A DNA stretch of 64,000 bases from Branchiostoma floridae (GCF_000003815.2 NC_049994.1:11602060-11666059); one strand, 5' to 3'. Counted from the first letter of the stretch, positions 49,105 through 61,375 are shown. Program-made: numbers and translations. The notes: a model not told the origin generated them from the sequence alone.

Positions 49105-49353
49105 TTACACCCCCTTTCCACTAGGGCGGCGCTCTCGCCGCGCTCTCTCTGCGACCTAAAATTTGACATATCGTTCAACGAATTGTATCGAAAAGAAACG
49201 AATCTTTTTAAACTTTGTGTGTTTTGTTGTCTTCTCAGTCACACTCTTACGTTTTGTATGACATACCCAGAGTGAAAGCGAATGTTACACATATCCTCTT
49301 TAGGTCGCAGTGAGAGCGCAGCGCGATCGCCGTCTAGTGGAAAGGGGGCCTTA
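49105..49353. mobile_element. PIF/Harbinger-like MITE, 243 bp (copy 1)
   Basis: The element 49108-49350 has inverted ends CCCCCTTTCCACTAGGGCGG and CCCCCTTTCCACTAGACGGC (complement of the right end), and CTGCGACCTAAA inside both arms. TTA flanks both sides. The core has TTGTTGTCTTCTCAGTCACA, shared with the element at 52386. Confidence 0.8.
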
Positions 49354-50999
49354 TGAACAGAATAAATTGCATAAGTCAAGATAGGAACCTAAAAGATTGA
49401 ACGGTGAAGCATCTTGTACAGACATTTTCTCAGACAGATAAATCGTTATTCCATCTCCGATTTCATATTTCAGAGGGACCGTGCGTGCCTTTTTGCAATT
49501 CTTGAACAGATGAAATGCTCATTCACTGCAAATTAATCCATCGATTTCCGCAATCATTGGGCACATAACTTTCTCGGGGGTGACAATGGTTCTGGCAATA
49601 GGGGAATTAGAATACTCCTTTGTTCTATGCATGTATCCGTATCTGTACTACCGCCCTATAGGGCACTGCAAGTAAATTTTATGGATGACACCAGCGCGCG
49701 CATTAATTTGTGCCTGATTTCAGAAAAAGAAACAAGATTTTTTTTCTTCTGCATGGTAAACATGACGATAAAGTACCAAAATGAGCAAATACATTGTGTT
49801 GTAGCCTAATAATTATACTTGTAGAAGTGACACTTGCTAGGTGCCCAGGACTGTAGTTGTAGAAATAAAACTTATTGGATAGTTGTAAAAGTGACAACAA
49901 TATGGAAGCCATGAGTGTGATTATCAACACATACTATGATGGTGATGCCAGTCTATCACACTAGTGTCACTTTTACCACACCAGTCTATGTCTTGAATGC
50001 GGGAATGAATGCCTTGTTGGCTCTGATACCATGTTTTGTCCCTTTAATTCTTGTTACAACATTCATCACAACTTAATGGCACCTATTTTTGAAAATGTAG
50101 CCATCTTGTTTTTTTTCACCCATCTTGTTTTTTGTTCACCCTATCGCACTATTTTTGCAGTCTGCAGAGGATGTTATCCATTGAATTTACTTGCTGTGGC
50201 CTTAGTGTAAAACATCAGCTTCTGTATTTGCATCTATATAGTCGGTATAACCGCCCTTAAGCGTAACGTTATAACACACCAGCTTCTGTATCCGTATCCG
50301 TATCTGTATAGCCGCTATCACCGCCCTTGTGCAAAACACACCAGCTTTGTAGGAACACGGTAGCAGCTGGTTACATCACACCCATCAACTTGTCACACTA
50401 CCTAGTGACCTTTGCACATAAATGTATTTGGTTTCAAAGCTATCTAATGAGATTGATATGATAGTACTTATTGGCAATAAATTTAATTCTTCAATATCTA
50501 TAGGGTAAAATAAATTTTTGAGCTCCTCAATTCTCGGTTAATAAATCCCGTAACTGGCAATTAAATTTTATATTGTTGAAGTTATTAAGACGCGTAGACC
50601 TTCCACGTATCTTCCTGGAATCTTTCTAGTAAAATTGTAAATGATGTCATAACAAAATTTTATATTAGGCATATATTATATAACTTTATAATTGCTAAAG
50701 ATTGCATGCATCCTATAAAATCTACTCGCTCATCTGTTTTCTATTCCGAGTCGAAGCAATCTGGATATCGTCCAAGCTTTGCTTAAGTATGTCTGAACCG
50801 AATCTTATCTTAGTCGTGTTGGCGAGACAGGGCACTTTGTGTTTTCATCCATTAGTACACGGCGACAATCCTCATCAATTAAAGAATCTGTCAACTTCAA
50901 CATAGTGTGACAATCGATGTAACGTTGCTTTGTAGGGCTATTCATTGCTCTTACTTTAGACAGAGAAATATTCTGATCTGAGGGCTGACGTGTTACTTT
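49354..50999. other. No gene seen; short repeats
   Basis: CAGCTTCTGTAT...GTATCTGTATAG phrases repeat between 50215 and 50350. The stretch near 50185-50202 matches 13288-13305. Confidence 0.4.
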
Positions 51000-51420
51000 T
51001 CAACTAAGAGTTCGCTCTTTGCTTGATAAAACTTTGCCTGGCAAGTCTGAGTGTCAATGATGCCATCCATTCACAACTTCCATGGCACTCCCTCACTGGA
51101 TAAGGTCCCAATTGCATCGGTGCCCGCCAGTGACGAAGCCCGGCCGGGTCCCGAGCCACAAATTTGTCCCTGTGGACTACCGGATACCAAGGGGTACCCC
51201 TCGGGGTTCCCCCACGGGTAGGTCACGGCGTCTCTTCGTTACTGGGTCCCGGGTTCATTTTCAGTCCGACTTAAATTCAACCCGGTGCCCGGCCGGGCCC
51301 AAAAAATACCCCAGAAGCCGCAAAGTTCCACACGAGGTCAAGTAGGGGACACGCCCGAAAGTGCAAAAAAAAGCTCGTGAATCGCCCTACAGGGCTCCTT
51401 TTTCCAATTTGAACCTATTA
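51000..51420 (+). repeat. GC-rich dispersed repeat, copy 1
   Basis: Shares GACTTAAATTCAACCCGG, CGGCCGGGCCCAAAAAATAC, AGCCGCAAAG and CGCCCGAAAGTGC with 57475-57660. The leading part (ATAAAACTTTGCCTGGCAAG ... ATGGCACTCC) also recurs diverged at 51568-51632. Confidence 0.65.
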
Positions 51421-51567
51421 TATTAAAGCCTATATGTTCGTCAATCAATGTAAATCTGCTTTGTACGCCATACATCCATCTACTTGCCATTGTGTAGGAA
51501 TGCCTTGAAAGGTTTTCGTGCTAGAGGGAGTCCAATTTGAGTTTTTGAAGTTTTGCCTCTTCACTGG

Positions 51568-51640
51568 ATAAAACTTTGACGTGCAAGTCTGCGACTCGAA
51601 TGACGTCATTCACTCGACAACTCAAATGGCACTCGTTCAA
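51568..51640 (+). repeat. Second, short copy of the 51.0-kb repeat head
   Basis: ATAAAACTTTGACGTGCAAG and AAATGGCACTCG repeat the start of the preceding element. Confidence 0.45.
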
Positions 51641-52382
51641 GCACTAAAACCTTTCAAGTCCTCGCCCACAATGGAAATGGTTGTGAATCTTGAACTCCTT
51701 TAAAGTACCAACCCCAAAGGACGTTTTAGAATGATTTGCAAAATACATGATAGCAGGCTCATTTCATCCGTGTAAACTAAGTCTTGCTTTATAGATAGCC
51801 GTAGTCTTAAGGGCTTTCAAATGCAGCACGACACAAACAGCTCATGGAATAAAGTTACTTCTCAGACTTTCCTTTGTATCCACTTGGCGCCATGCCTACT
51901 CTATGGCCCGGACCCCATTTATCTAACTGCAATGCCAATAAGCGCAGAAGAGGAGTTAGCTTCTTTTGCAAGAGACATCTTCTATTTTGTCAAGGTCAAT
52001 ATCATCTCAAAAGATCAACTTTATGAGACGATAATCAATTCCTTTTGCTGGCTGTTTCCCAACTAGTGACATAAGTATTAAGTAGGATATCTTATGATTG
52101 GTTTTCATGGGCTGTGAAAATCCCCAGGTAGACCTACGTCGTAGTTTTGGTCAATTCTTAGCATCGATGTCAAAAAATATTGAAAAGGGGGTCCCATTCG
52201 GCATTGGCTGATATAACATTAAAGGATCTGGAGGCTGTTTTTTATCATTAGAACGGAAAATGATAACGAATCTTTTATCCCACTTATTTTGATTCATGTT
52301 AGGAAAGTTTGTGTTGCGTTGATGGTGTCGGTTAACACACATACACATCAATTTTTGTGCAGTAAAGTTCTTCTACTTCATC
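51641..52382. other. No gene seen
   Basis: Nothing recognised. Confidence 0.4.
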
Positions 52383-52632
52383 TTAAGGTGGTATCTCACT
52401 ACACTCGGGGCACCGGTGTGGCACTGCGGATTCGAAAAGTGCTCAGCGAATTTCAGAGATAAAGAATGCATTCTCTTACGTTTGGTGTATGTTGTTGTCT
52501 TCTAAGTCATACTTTTACGTATTAAGCCATATCTAAATCATAATAATTGGTGAAAATAACACAACAGTGCCGCAGTCAATGAACCCCGCAGAGCCGCACA
52601 GGTGTCCCAAGTGCAGTGAGATACCACCCTTA
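52383..52632. mobile_element. PIF/Harbinger-like MITE, 244 bp (copy 2)
   Basis: The element 52386-52629 has ends AGGTGGTATCTCACTACACT and, complemented, GGGTGGTATCTCACTGCACT. TTA flanks both sides. Its core (TGTTGTTGTCTTCTAAGTCA) matches that of the 49.1-kb element and the length differs by only one base, though the ends differ. Confidence 0.8.
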
Positions 52633-52690
52633 CGTCGTCTGATACTGTATATGCGTACATTGCCTTACCTCACATCAATGCATCAAAATG

Positions 52691-52980
52691 GCCGTCGTTG
52701 CATCGCATGGCCCAATGACTAGGCTAGAGGACCGAGGTCGAAAGGATACGGGTTCGATACATTGCATTTCTACATAGAAAGGCACTTAACACGACTTTCC
52801 TCTCTCCACCCAGGTGCAAAATGGATACCTGACTTCGGTTGGGGTTGTAGAAAGTTGAGGAAAGAAAGGGATGGGCTCCGCCTTTAGTACCGTGCCAAAG
52901 ACACAGTGGATAATAACCCACTGCGCCTACGGTCTCAGAAATGCCGTGGGACCTCCCTCATCTTTTCCACCATTAAAAGC
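52691..52980 (+). repeat. tRNA-derived SINE, near full length
   Basis: A tRNA-like head has GGCCCAATGACTAGGCTAG and a B-box-like GGGTTCGAT. The body has ATGGATACCTGACTTCGGTT, GGGCTCCGCCTTTAGTACCG and ACAGTGGATAATAACCCACT. The second half matches 61250-61345. Confidence 0.6.
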
Positions 52981-53537
52981 ATATTTGGTAGGTGACGGCT
53001 CGAATCAATAAGAATTGTTATTAGTCGGTAAGTGATTAAGACTCAATAAGCATGGTATTTTGCTGACGTCAGGACTATTTCGAATTTACCAGGGTTTGCC
53101 TACCGCTAGTGCTCTCCGACAAAATCACCCACATTAGTGTCTCCTAACGGCTTCGCATACAAACATGTTTTACAGATCATTCGGGAACCATTGCTCTTTT
53201 GCGCGATCACGCCACCCCGATGGGAAAAAGGCCATCTGGAACTTTGTGTGCGATATATGGGAAATGCGAACATCGGGCCATCTTACGTACAAAGGACCTT
53301 AGAATTACTGATAACTGTACCGAGTTTCTATAGCCACCGGAAAATGTTAACAGCTTTATGGGTTTATTACCAGGCTGCAATAAGACATTTACCAAATGCA
53401 GCATCGTTAAACTATGGCGACATTCCAAGATGCAATACTGTGAGAGGTGAAATGGTCACATGCCCAGGGGATTTTGATTTTGCGATAGGGAAAAATTTAG
53501 TGTTCGCGCGCGATGGTTTTAAGTTGAAACTGCCATG

Positions 53538-54005
53538 CAGAGTTTTACTGTAAAAGGGGGATGTTCGAGGTGAACACGTCACTGTAAACACGCTAAAATT
53601 GGAACACCGGAAACATTTTTCGTTGTACATTATCTTCACAACAAGTTCTAAATGTGTAACATGTAGCCACTGTAGACTAAATCTTCAATATTGAATCTGC
53701 TATTATGATATTCTTCGGAGCTTTGCAATCCATGACTGAAAATTAAAAAAAAAATCATATCTAGCGCAAAACAGAGTTTTACTGTAAAAGGGGGATGTTC
53801 GAGGTGAACACGTCACTGTAAACACGCTAAAATTGGAACACCGGAAACATTTTTCGTTGTACATTATCTTCACAACAAGTTCTAAATGTGTAACATGTAG
53901 CCACTGTAGACTAAATCTTCAATATTGAATCTGCTATTATGATATTCTTCGGAGCTTTGCAATCCATGACTGAAAATTAAAAAAAAAATCATATCTAGCG
54001 CAAAA
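53538..54005. repeat. Exact tandem duplication, 234-bp unit, two copies
   Basis: Copies are 53538-53771 and 53772-54005, starting CAGAGTTTTACTG and ending TCTAGCGCAAAA or the equivalent. I saw no mismatch between them. Either very recent or an assembly artefact. Confidence 0.9.
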
Positions 54006-54236
54006 CATGTGAAAAGCAGCTTACACTTCCAAATAAATTTTTCAATGTGTCGACTGCTTCGAAATAGATTCCAGCGTAGTTAATCAAAACTGCGCTGTGA
54101 TCGTCATTTTAATACCAGTCTGATTTCTTCAGATAAGATGCTACAAGTTTGGAAACTAGAGATAAGATTGCAAGCGTCTTATGTCGACGTCTCCATTGTA
54201 TATCAGATTGACTGAGCTGTATAAGATCAAATAACC

Positions 54237-54675
54237 GTTACAGGTCGCCAAATGAAAATATCTTGCAAGAGTAACCTATTTGAAAACACTGTGTTAGAGC
54301 TGGGGAACCCAGAGCTCGCAGATAAATTGCTGGCAGCCTTTTATATTTTTAAGCTCCCAATCCACTAGCGCTGCGACCTCGATTGGACTTAGGTAACTCT
54401 TGACGTCATGATTAGAATATCATGCATATTATGAACGTATCACCGAAAAGACTGCAAAACAAAGAGCAAAGTTTCGTCGCTTTTCTTGAAAATTTAAATT
54501 CGTTGAGCGTTCTATCATAGGGTTTGGTCAAAAGGTGGTAGCAGCGAGGACTACGAACTAGTGGAATGGGGGTAATAAGAAAATATCTTGCAATCGGGAC
54601 CTACCTCCAAATGTTCCGCTAAGGCTTGGCAACAACCCACATCTCACAGCTAAATTGCTCGGAGAATTTCACATC
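54237..54675. repeat. Diverged direct repeat split by a MITE
   Basis: GAAAATATCTTGCAA and GCTAAATTGCTCGG-type phrases occur both before (54253-54335) and after (54580-54665) the MITE at 54353-54572. Confidence 0.5.
54350..54575. mobile_element. PIF/Harbinger-like MITE, 220 bp (copy 3)
   Basis: The element 54353-54572 starts GCTCCCAATCCACTAGCGCT and its right end complements to CCCCCATTCCACTAGTTCG. TAA flanks both sides. The ends resemble the 49.1-kb element (CC..TCCACTAG). Confidence 0.6.
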
Positions 54676-55745
54676 CCTTGGACCGGGTCGCAATAAAGGC
54701 ACTCTACAGCAGTTTACATACATATAGACCGCTGCCGTATGCTATGCCTCACCGATTCTGGTGACCGCCCCACCAAATACATGATGCGGGTGTTCGCAAA
54801 ATAACTACCCGCTCTAATTGGCAGTAGCAATGAAAGAAACACGCATTAGCAAACAGCTAATACTAGGGCACGTGTTATCTTGTGTAATTTGTGTATATTT
54901 TACTTGAATCTTGGGATTCTCTCATGATGGGAAGTATTTGAAACGTCGTTAATGGACTACGCGCCCAGTCGTTTTAGCAAACTACAAAGAACTAGTAGGG
55001 TAATTTCGGGACCAATCTTTCCAACGCTATAATACTCCCTGACCACTTCTACGCCAAGGCTGTGAAAGATTGTTTCCCTTTTACAATTAACTTTCCATCA
55101 TGCCCAGTTGGGCGTTAAATGTAAGCTCTACAAGACGATTTTATGGTGGTAGTTTATCTAACTACCAGAAACACCATGTACAAAGTCTAGGACGCCCACG
55201 CGTAACCGTCTGGCAGCAGCGAGGAAACAACCCAGTCATCACCCTTGTATCTGCAGCGCTCAATGTGTTTCGTGTTCAACCATTTAGAGTGTGATGGATG
55301 TGGGCAATCGAAGAGGAAAGCTCTGCCTGCAGATGGAAACCATTATCGACATGGGGGATGAATGGCCAATGGTGCAATAGACGGTAGACCTTTCCAGGGG
55401 AGTATCACCTCAGTGAGGACGGAGGGTTTTTTCGGTTCGTTTGCTTGTTTTAGTTAATGTGTGTTCATGTTAGACCGGGTTTAACCCTATCCAGACTGGG
55501 CTTTTTGGACAAGGACTGGATGAGCTTTATAATTTCAAAACGGCTTACTGTAAGATCACCAAATTTGTGGATGACAATGTGCTTGTTGAAGATGATACCT
55601 ACCTACCTACCTAGTCCCTTGACGATAAGCCCTGTAATTTCGATACACAATTAGCAATGGAGCATAATTGATGTTAATGTCAATTGTAATGTAAATGAAA
55701 ATCCATTTCTTCGCTTGGATTGAGTATGGTGTACAGAAGGAAAAT
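54676..55745. other. No gene seen
   Basis: Nothing recognised. Confidence 0.4.
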
Positions 55746-55855
55746 TATGGTTATGTTTAACAATGAAAACCTGAGAACGAGTTATCAGTTTTATGATATC
55801 GTTGTCTGGTGTTTTTGGTCGTGTTACATTAGACAGTCAATTTTGCTTCTCTTGG
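55746..55855 (+). repeat. Dispersed repeat copy, about 110 bp, matching 21651-21762
   Basis: Essentially identical to the 21.6-kb copy, in the same orientation. After TTTTGCTTCTCTTG the sequences differ completely. Confidence 0.85.
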
Positions 55856-56299
55856 CTGAAATGTAATGAATAAAGATCATACTTGTGTCTCCTACATCCA
55901 ATGACAATAAAAAATGTCTTCCTGTCCTTTTGTGCATCACGAAAACGATTCTAAAGGGGTTTTTATCCACTTTTGGTGCTGTCTTTAGACGCTGCCCATT
56001 AATTTCTGCCCAGACGGCCTCTTGTAAATTGTTTTACAGTGGCGACCTTTAGATCTTACGACATCCTGGGGCGTCTTAGAAAGTAAAGAAGCCAACAGGA
56101 AGCTTTAGTCTGTTTCTTATCACAAACACTGTGATGTTGGTGATAGTTAATTTTAATGTTCTATTTGAAAAGGGTGCATTTTCGAGCTTTAAAGCAAATG
56201 ATTTTTTAAACCATTTTTTTATCAGAAAACACATTGAAAGGTTGAAAGGTATGACACACACACCATGTGTCCTAAAAAGGATTTTGAAACTAGGAAAGC

Positions 56300-56704
56300 C
56301 CTAGCATGGCAAGCAAGCAATAAATGGAAGAAAATATGGAAACATAATTTCCCCAACAAACTGAAACTAAAATTTTCATTGCCCTAGTAGAGGAAACAAT
56401 TCAGCTATAAGGTGCAGAAACATGGACACTTACTTGCCAACTCTAAAACAGATTAGACGGGGCCTACACAAAGTTACTTCGCAAGAACACAGAACCTATC
56501 TTAAAACACTTTATGTAAGTCTCCCACAACTATCTCTGAAGCTCACTCGCCGACGGGTAAATTTGCGGGACTTAATTGTTGAGCCAAGCAGGAAATAGTT
56601 TCTCAAAACACTTTATGTAAGTCTCCCACAACTATCTCTGAAGCACACTCGCCGATGGGTATATTTGCCGGACTTAACTGTTGAGCCAAGCAGGAAATAG
56701 TTTC
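56300..56704 (+). mobile_element. Decayed LINE fragment (reverse transcriptase C-terminal region)
   Basis: With several stops and frameshifts, the frames give ETIQL, GAETWTLT, RLDGAYTKLLRK and SHNYL. These recall the LLYGAETWTLTKALEKRLDG block C-terminal to the RT of many LINEs. Part of the fragment is duplicated in tandem. Confidence 0.6.
56503..56704. repeat. Tandem duplication, 102-bp unit, two copies
   Basis: Copies 56503-56604 and 56605-56704 run from AAAACACTTTATGTAAGTCT to CAAGCAGGAAATAGTTTC and differ at about six positions. They lie inside the LINE fragment. Confidence 0.85.
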
Positions 56705-57370
56705 CTCCGTTCTCCTATAGAAGACGAGTTGCCGGGTACATTGCAGAAGTTTGACCTTTACTTTATATTCCATACTGTATATTTAGCCTTTATATATAAA
56801 GGCTCCATACTTTATATTCTTTCCCGGAATTTGAGTTCTCCCTTAAGGCTTAATTTGTTTCTGGGTGACGCAGAGAACGTATCGAACTAGTACGTGTGTA
56901 CCTGACGTCCATTTGACGTAACAAGCAAAATGGGACGTTATGTATTCACCTCACCTAGTCCCATACTCATGTGCGTTATACATTCACTGAAGGCAAAAGG
57001 CAGAATTACTTTGACTGTATAGACGATGGGTCTGGATTGCTTTGACTAGCTTTTGGACAAATATCGACAGTTTGCTGGCAGGGGTGTGTGATTCGGCATC
57101 GTATAGCCCATTTAGACTTCATCTATTATGAATCCCATCCGACGAAGACGATAAGGGAAACACAAAACGTCGTGTGGAATCTAAATCAACAAGAGCGATC
57201 GCGACTGACGGGTGCCAACATGTTCCAGGTTTCCTGGTAACAAGTCAGGTGTTGACGCTGAGAAGCTATTAGCTTACCGGCCCAAGAAAACTAAGAGCGA
57301 TGAAGAGTAGAGTTTATAGGCTGATAAGTTTCTTCAGTTAAACTTAGGGTTGTTACATTAAGATACGCCA

Positions 57371-57670
57371 GTGGAAGTCGGATACTCCACCCAACAGAAA
57401 AGAGGATGGACCATTAGAGAAATGGACCGTTGTTTTGAATTTCGGTACCTACGGTATCTATTTGATACATGGTCCCGGGGTCACTTTAAGTCCCACTTAA
57501 ATTCAAACTGGGGCTCGGCCGGGCTAAAAAATATCCCGGAAGTCGCAAAGTGTCCTACGGGACCACGTAGGGGTCAAGCCCGAAAGTGTCAAAAACAGCT
57601 TTCCTGTGAACTGCCCGGCGGGGCCTCTTATTCCCATTGGGACCGTAGCCTAAGTGGATTGTTTCCAAAC
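57371..57670 (+). repeat. GC-rich dispersed repeat, copy 2
   Basis: Related to 51000-51420: CCCACTTAAATTCAAACTGG, CGGCCGGGCTAAAAAATATC, AGTCGCAAAG and CCCGAAAGTGTC. About 15-20 percent diverged by eye. The open frame through it is a by-product. Confidence 0.65.
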
Positions 57671-58920
57671 TGTCATTAATATTGCCTAAAAAGAACTATA
57701 TTGGACGGATCGCGCAGACATATCTATTTTTCGTGGCTAGAATGATGGATATAATCTGCTCAGAATCTTTTGAAGCCATTTCAATCATTGTGTAATTGGT
57801 TCAAAGGAGACATGGCTCTCTCAAAGAAGAGACTTCTGTGCATTATTCTCGTGGGCGGTGGGTTTCTCGAAAAGCTTTGACAGTTTCTTCTTTTCTTTTG
57901 TCGGTATTTTGACAGCACTCCCATTCCTGTGGTCTCGTCTTCTGCGCAAGATTTATAAATAAATGAATGTGATGAAGCCATAAAGCATCGTGCGAAATGA
58001 AATCTAACATCCCTCACAAATACGCTTCTGTGACCAAAGAGAACAAAGCAGTGTGACGCATCGACTAAACTGAAATTCTCGGAAAGATTGAAAAAAACGC
58101 CTTAACGTTTTACCATCACTTTTATGTACATTTCTCAGAAATGCCATCAATATGCAAGGAAACTCTAGCCGTGAAATTCGATTTTCTTTAAAAAATGGGC
58201 GTGCCCCATAATGGAATCATGATGGAATCATCCTGACGTAATAGAGGTTTGCAATATCTTGTAATAAGGCATAAACTCAAAGTTAATACGAGTCCCCTTA
58301 AGTCTTATGCATCCATTATTTACTACCTACATAGTATAACATACTTGATCGACCTGAAGTCACGACCAAGCAGTTAATAAATTTATTTCATTCCACATAG
58401 CCATGTCTAAAATTACTTTTCCGAAGTTTTCAAAATAAATAAAAAAGTATTCGCAAAAGTCAAACTTTTCCAGCCACTCGGTTTCCATACCATAACGAAC
58501 GAGAGTATTTACTACTTGGCTCGACACCGATGTTCCACAAATCTTACCCGTCGGTTAGTCTTCTGAATCTGAGAAAGCTATTAGAGACTTTCATAAATTG
58601 TAGCATGAGAGGCTGTCTTTGGGCAGTAAATGCGAAGAGTTGCATTTACTACCTGAAGACAACCTCTCACGTCTTCCAGACAACAGCTGAAAAAAAGATG
58701 AGTTATCTTGTCCTAAAACGCGCCGACTCGGCTGCCCTACCTCACCCACTCTTCCTCTTTTTCCAGTAATTTATCTTGACTTTGAACTTCTAAAGAGAAA
58801 CTTCGATGGCGCCGGCAACCTTCCAAAATCAAAGAAGTCGCTCTCCAAAGGTCGTGAACAAAATAACAATGCAAATAACAACGGTATTCTGTGGTTAGGA
58901 TCATGGTGGAGATATATTTT
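57671..58920. other. No gene seen
   Basis: Nothing recognised. Confidence 0.4.
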
Positions 58921-58929
58921 ACACGACTC

Positions 58930-59285
58930 TCTATCTATCTGTCTATTTGTATGTCTGTCTGTCTGTCTATCTATCTGTCTGTATGTCTAGATGGATGGAT
59001 GGATGGATAAAAAGGTGGACGGATGGATGGATGGGTGGATGGATGGGTGGATGGATGGATGCATGGATGCGTGCATTGATTGATGAATGGGTGGATGGAT
59101 AGAGGGATGGTTGGAGGAATGGAGGGATGGAGGGATGGATAGATGGATGGATTGACGGTGAGATATGAATGGAGGGATGATATGAATGGACCGAGGGACG
59201 AACGGATCGCTCGACGGATGGAGGGAAGAACTGGTCGATGGATAGAGGGATGGATGGACGGATAGACGGATGGATTAATTGATGG
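58930..59285. repeat. (GTCT)n/(GGAT)n simple repeat
   Basis: A short TCTATCTGTC block is followed by about 290 bases of imperfect GGAT repeats. The [12 protein letters not shown] frame on the minus strand is a by-product. Confidence 0.95.
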
Positions 59286-60180
59286 TCTTTTCTCTTAACC
59301 GACATAATTGGATTGCCTTCCCGATTCCTTCTTATCTAACTAACTAAGCCATGGAACTAATTTGCCACTGGGAATTAGATTTCCAGGAAATCAGATTTAG
59401 AATCGGAGAATTACTTTTTGATACAACATCTAATTCTATCGACCCCGCAGAAGAAAGTTACTTACGTATTTCGGGAAGTAATGTGATTTTCCTCGAATCA
59501 ATTTTCATCCATGCCAGGTAATCGAATAAATATGTCATTCGGTATTTTCAATTTTCAGGAAGATGGGTTAAGTTTTTAAACCATTACAACGGCAACACCT
59601 AGCTTTTTGGCAGATTTGGGGCAGGGTTAGTTTTTTTCATATGGGGGAGGGGGGGGGGGGGTACTCCTTCCACGGCAAAGTACCGTATTCTGCATTTGAG
59701 AACCTTAGCCAACTTTGACCCCACCCCCCCCCCCCCCATAAGATGAAACCAGGCCCACTCGAAGTCTGCAAAGGAGGATACGCAATAACTTTGCATAATT
59801 CTTTATTGACATTCTGTCTGCAAAATCTACGTTAACCTTTCAGAATACTCTAAAATAAGACACGCGTGGTATTTGTTGTAATTTTGCTGCATTGTGGATG
59901 GACAGGTCAGTTCAAATATTTGCATATTTGCGTTACGCCATTGATATGTCGTCGTAGGCTCATTACGATACGTTAAAATATTTTTGTAACGACACAGAAA
60001 TTTTGTCAAGAACCAGTTGGGAATTTTAATTCAACATATCATTCAAACAGCGAAGAAAACTCAAATTACTCTCACCTTTATCTTATCACAGTCTGCGACG
60101 TACGATTCTCATTAAAGACCAATTTGAACTTGGAATGCAGAAAGAAATTGGAAAGTAGAAAAATTCCGCAGCTTTATTGG
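59286..60180. other. No gene seen; facing G and C runs
   Basis: G runs at 59643-59661 and C runs at 59718-59738 face each other about 60 bases apart. Confidence 0.45.
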
Positions 60181-60194
60181 AGGTTGACAGCTAG

Positions 60195-60890
60195 CTTATT
60201 TGCATATACGTCATAGACGCGTCATACAGACATATATAATGACAATTAACTCAGATGGTACCATTCTCACCATACTCATGGGCCGGTTAGAAGTTGAGAA
60301 TTGGGAAATACACAGGAAAGAAAGCTATTGTGCGGTACTTTTTACAAGCGGTGGACACCTGGGCTAATATATTTGTATCGCGTCATAGGCCGCGTCATAC
60401 CGACCTGTCGTCATGACAATTCACTCAGAAGCTACGATTCTAATCGTAGGTCCGTTGGAAGTTGAACCTTGAGAAATGTGTAGTAAAAGCTGTTTCGCAC
60501 ACGTTTTGTTGGAGGTAGGCACCTAGGTTACTATATTTGCATATACGTCATAGACGCGTCATACCGACCCGTCGTCATGGCAATTCACTCAGAAGCTATG
60601 ATTCTAATCGTAGGTCGGTCGGAAGTTGAAACTTGAGAAATATGTAGTAAAAAAGCTGTTTTGCACAAGTTTTATCGTAGGTGGACACCTAGGCTACGAT
60701 ATTTGCACACACGTCATAAATGCGTCATAGCAACCTCGTCGTCATGACAATTCACACAGAAGATCGGTTGGAACTTTAGAAATGCGTAGTATAAAAAGTG
60801 TTTGATAAATGCGTAGTTTTGCACACGTTTTATTGGAGTTGGACACTTACGATATTTGCACACACGTCATATCGATCATACTGATCTCGT
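60195..60890. repeat. Tandem repeat of about 165 bp, five copies, with ATTTGCAT and CGTCA words
   Basis: Units start near 60197, 60368, 60532, 60697 and 60850. Each opens with TATTTGCATATACGTCATAG or a variant, then GCGTCATACC, and later CATGACAATTCACTCAGAAG and GGACACCTAGGCTA. Divergence grows toward both ends. Confidence 0.8.
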
Positions 60891-61159
60891 TGTTATGACA
60901 GTTCCTTTAGAAGAGGATTCCCATTAACGGCGATTGAATGTCTCCAAATGGACCACGGAAATGAGACAGAGATTTGATCAAACGCCCATCAGTTATCCCA
61001 TGATCTGGAAGTTATGCTCAATAATGAACATAATCAGCTTTGTTCCATGTATTTTCAACAGAAATATGAGACTGAATAAAGGTAGATTAGGGCTATTCAA
61101 CAACTGCTCAGGACCTCTTGCTTCGGAGCTAAACACCCACACATACAACCCCACCAATA

Positions 61160-61375
61160 CGGTCCTGGGTTCTTCCAGTCATGCTACCGACCGAGTATTC
61201 TTGGGAAAGGTACTAAACACAACTTTGCTCACTCGATTCACTGTAAAAAAAATGGGTACCTGACTTCAGTTGGGGAGGTAAAAGGTGGTGTAAGCATGAG
61301 GAATGGACTCCGCCTCCCAATACCGTGCCCTAGACAATGTGAATAACTAACCAATTTCTCTATGGGCTTACCTAT
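61160..61375 (+). repeat. SINE copy related to 52691-52980
   Basis: Shares GGTACCTGACTTCAGTTGGG, GGACTCCGCCTCCCAATACC and GTGCCCTAGACAATGTG. The tRNA-like head is worn or missing. Confidence 0.5.

Noticed and set aside
53137..53553. 138-codon open frame on the plus strand
   Set aside because: Its first codon is GTG, not ATG, no domain is recognisable, and it runs into a tandem repeat. Long chance frames are expected in 64 kb.
57371..57679. 102-codon open frame in GC-rich DNA
   Set aside because: It lies in a dispersed repeat whose other copy (51.1 kb) does not keep the same protein.
58967..59305. [11 protein letters not shown] repeat protein frame on the minus strand
   Set aside because: It is a translation of the GGAT simple repeat.
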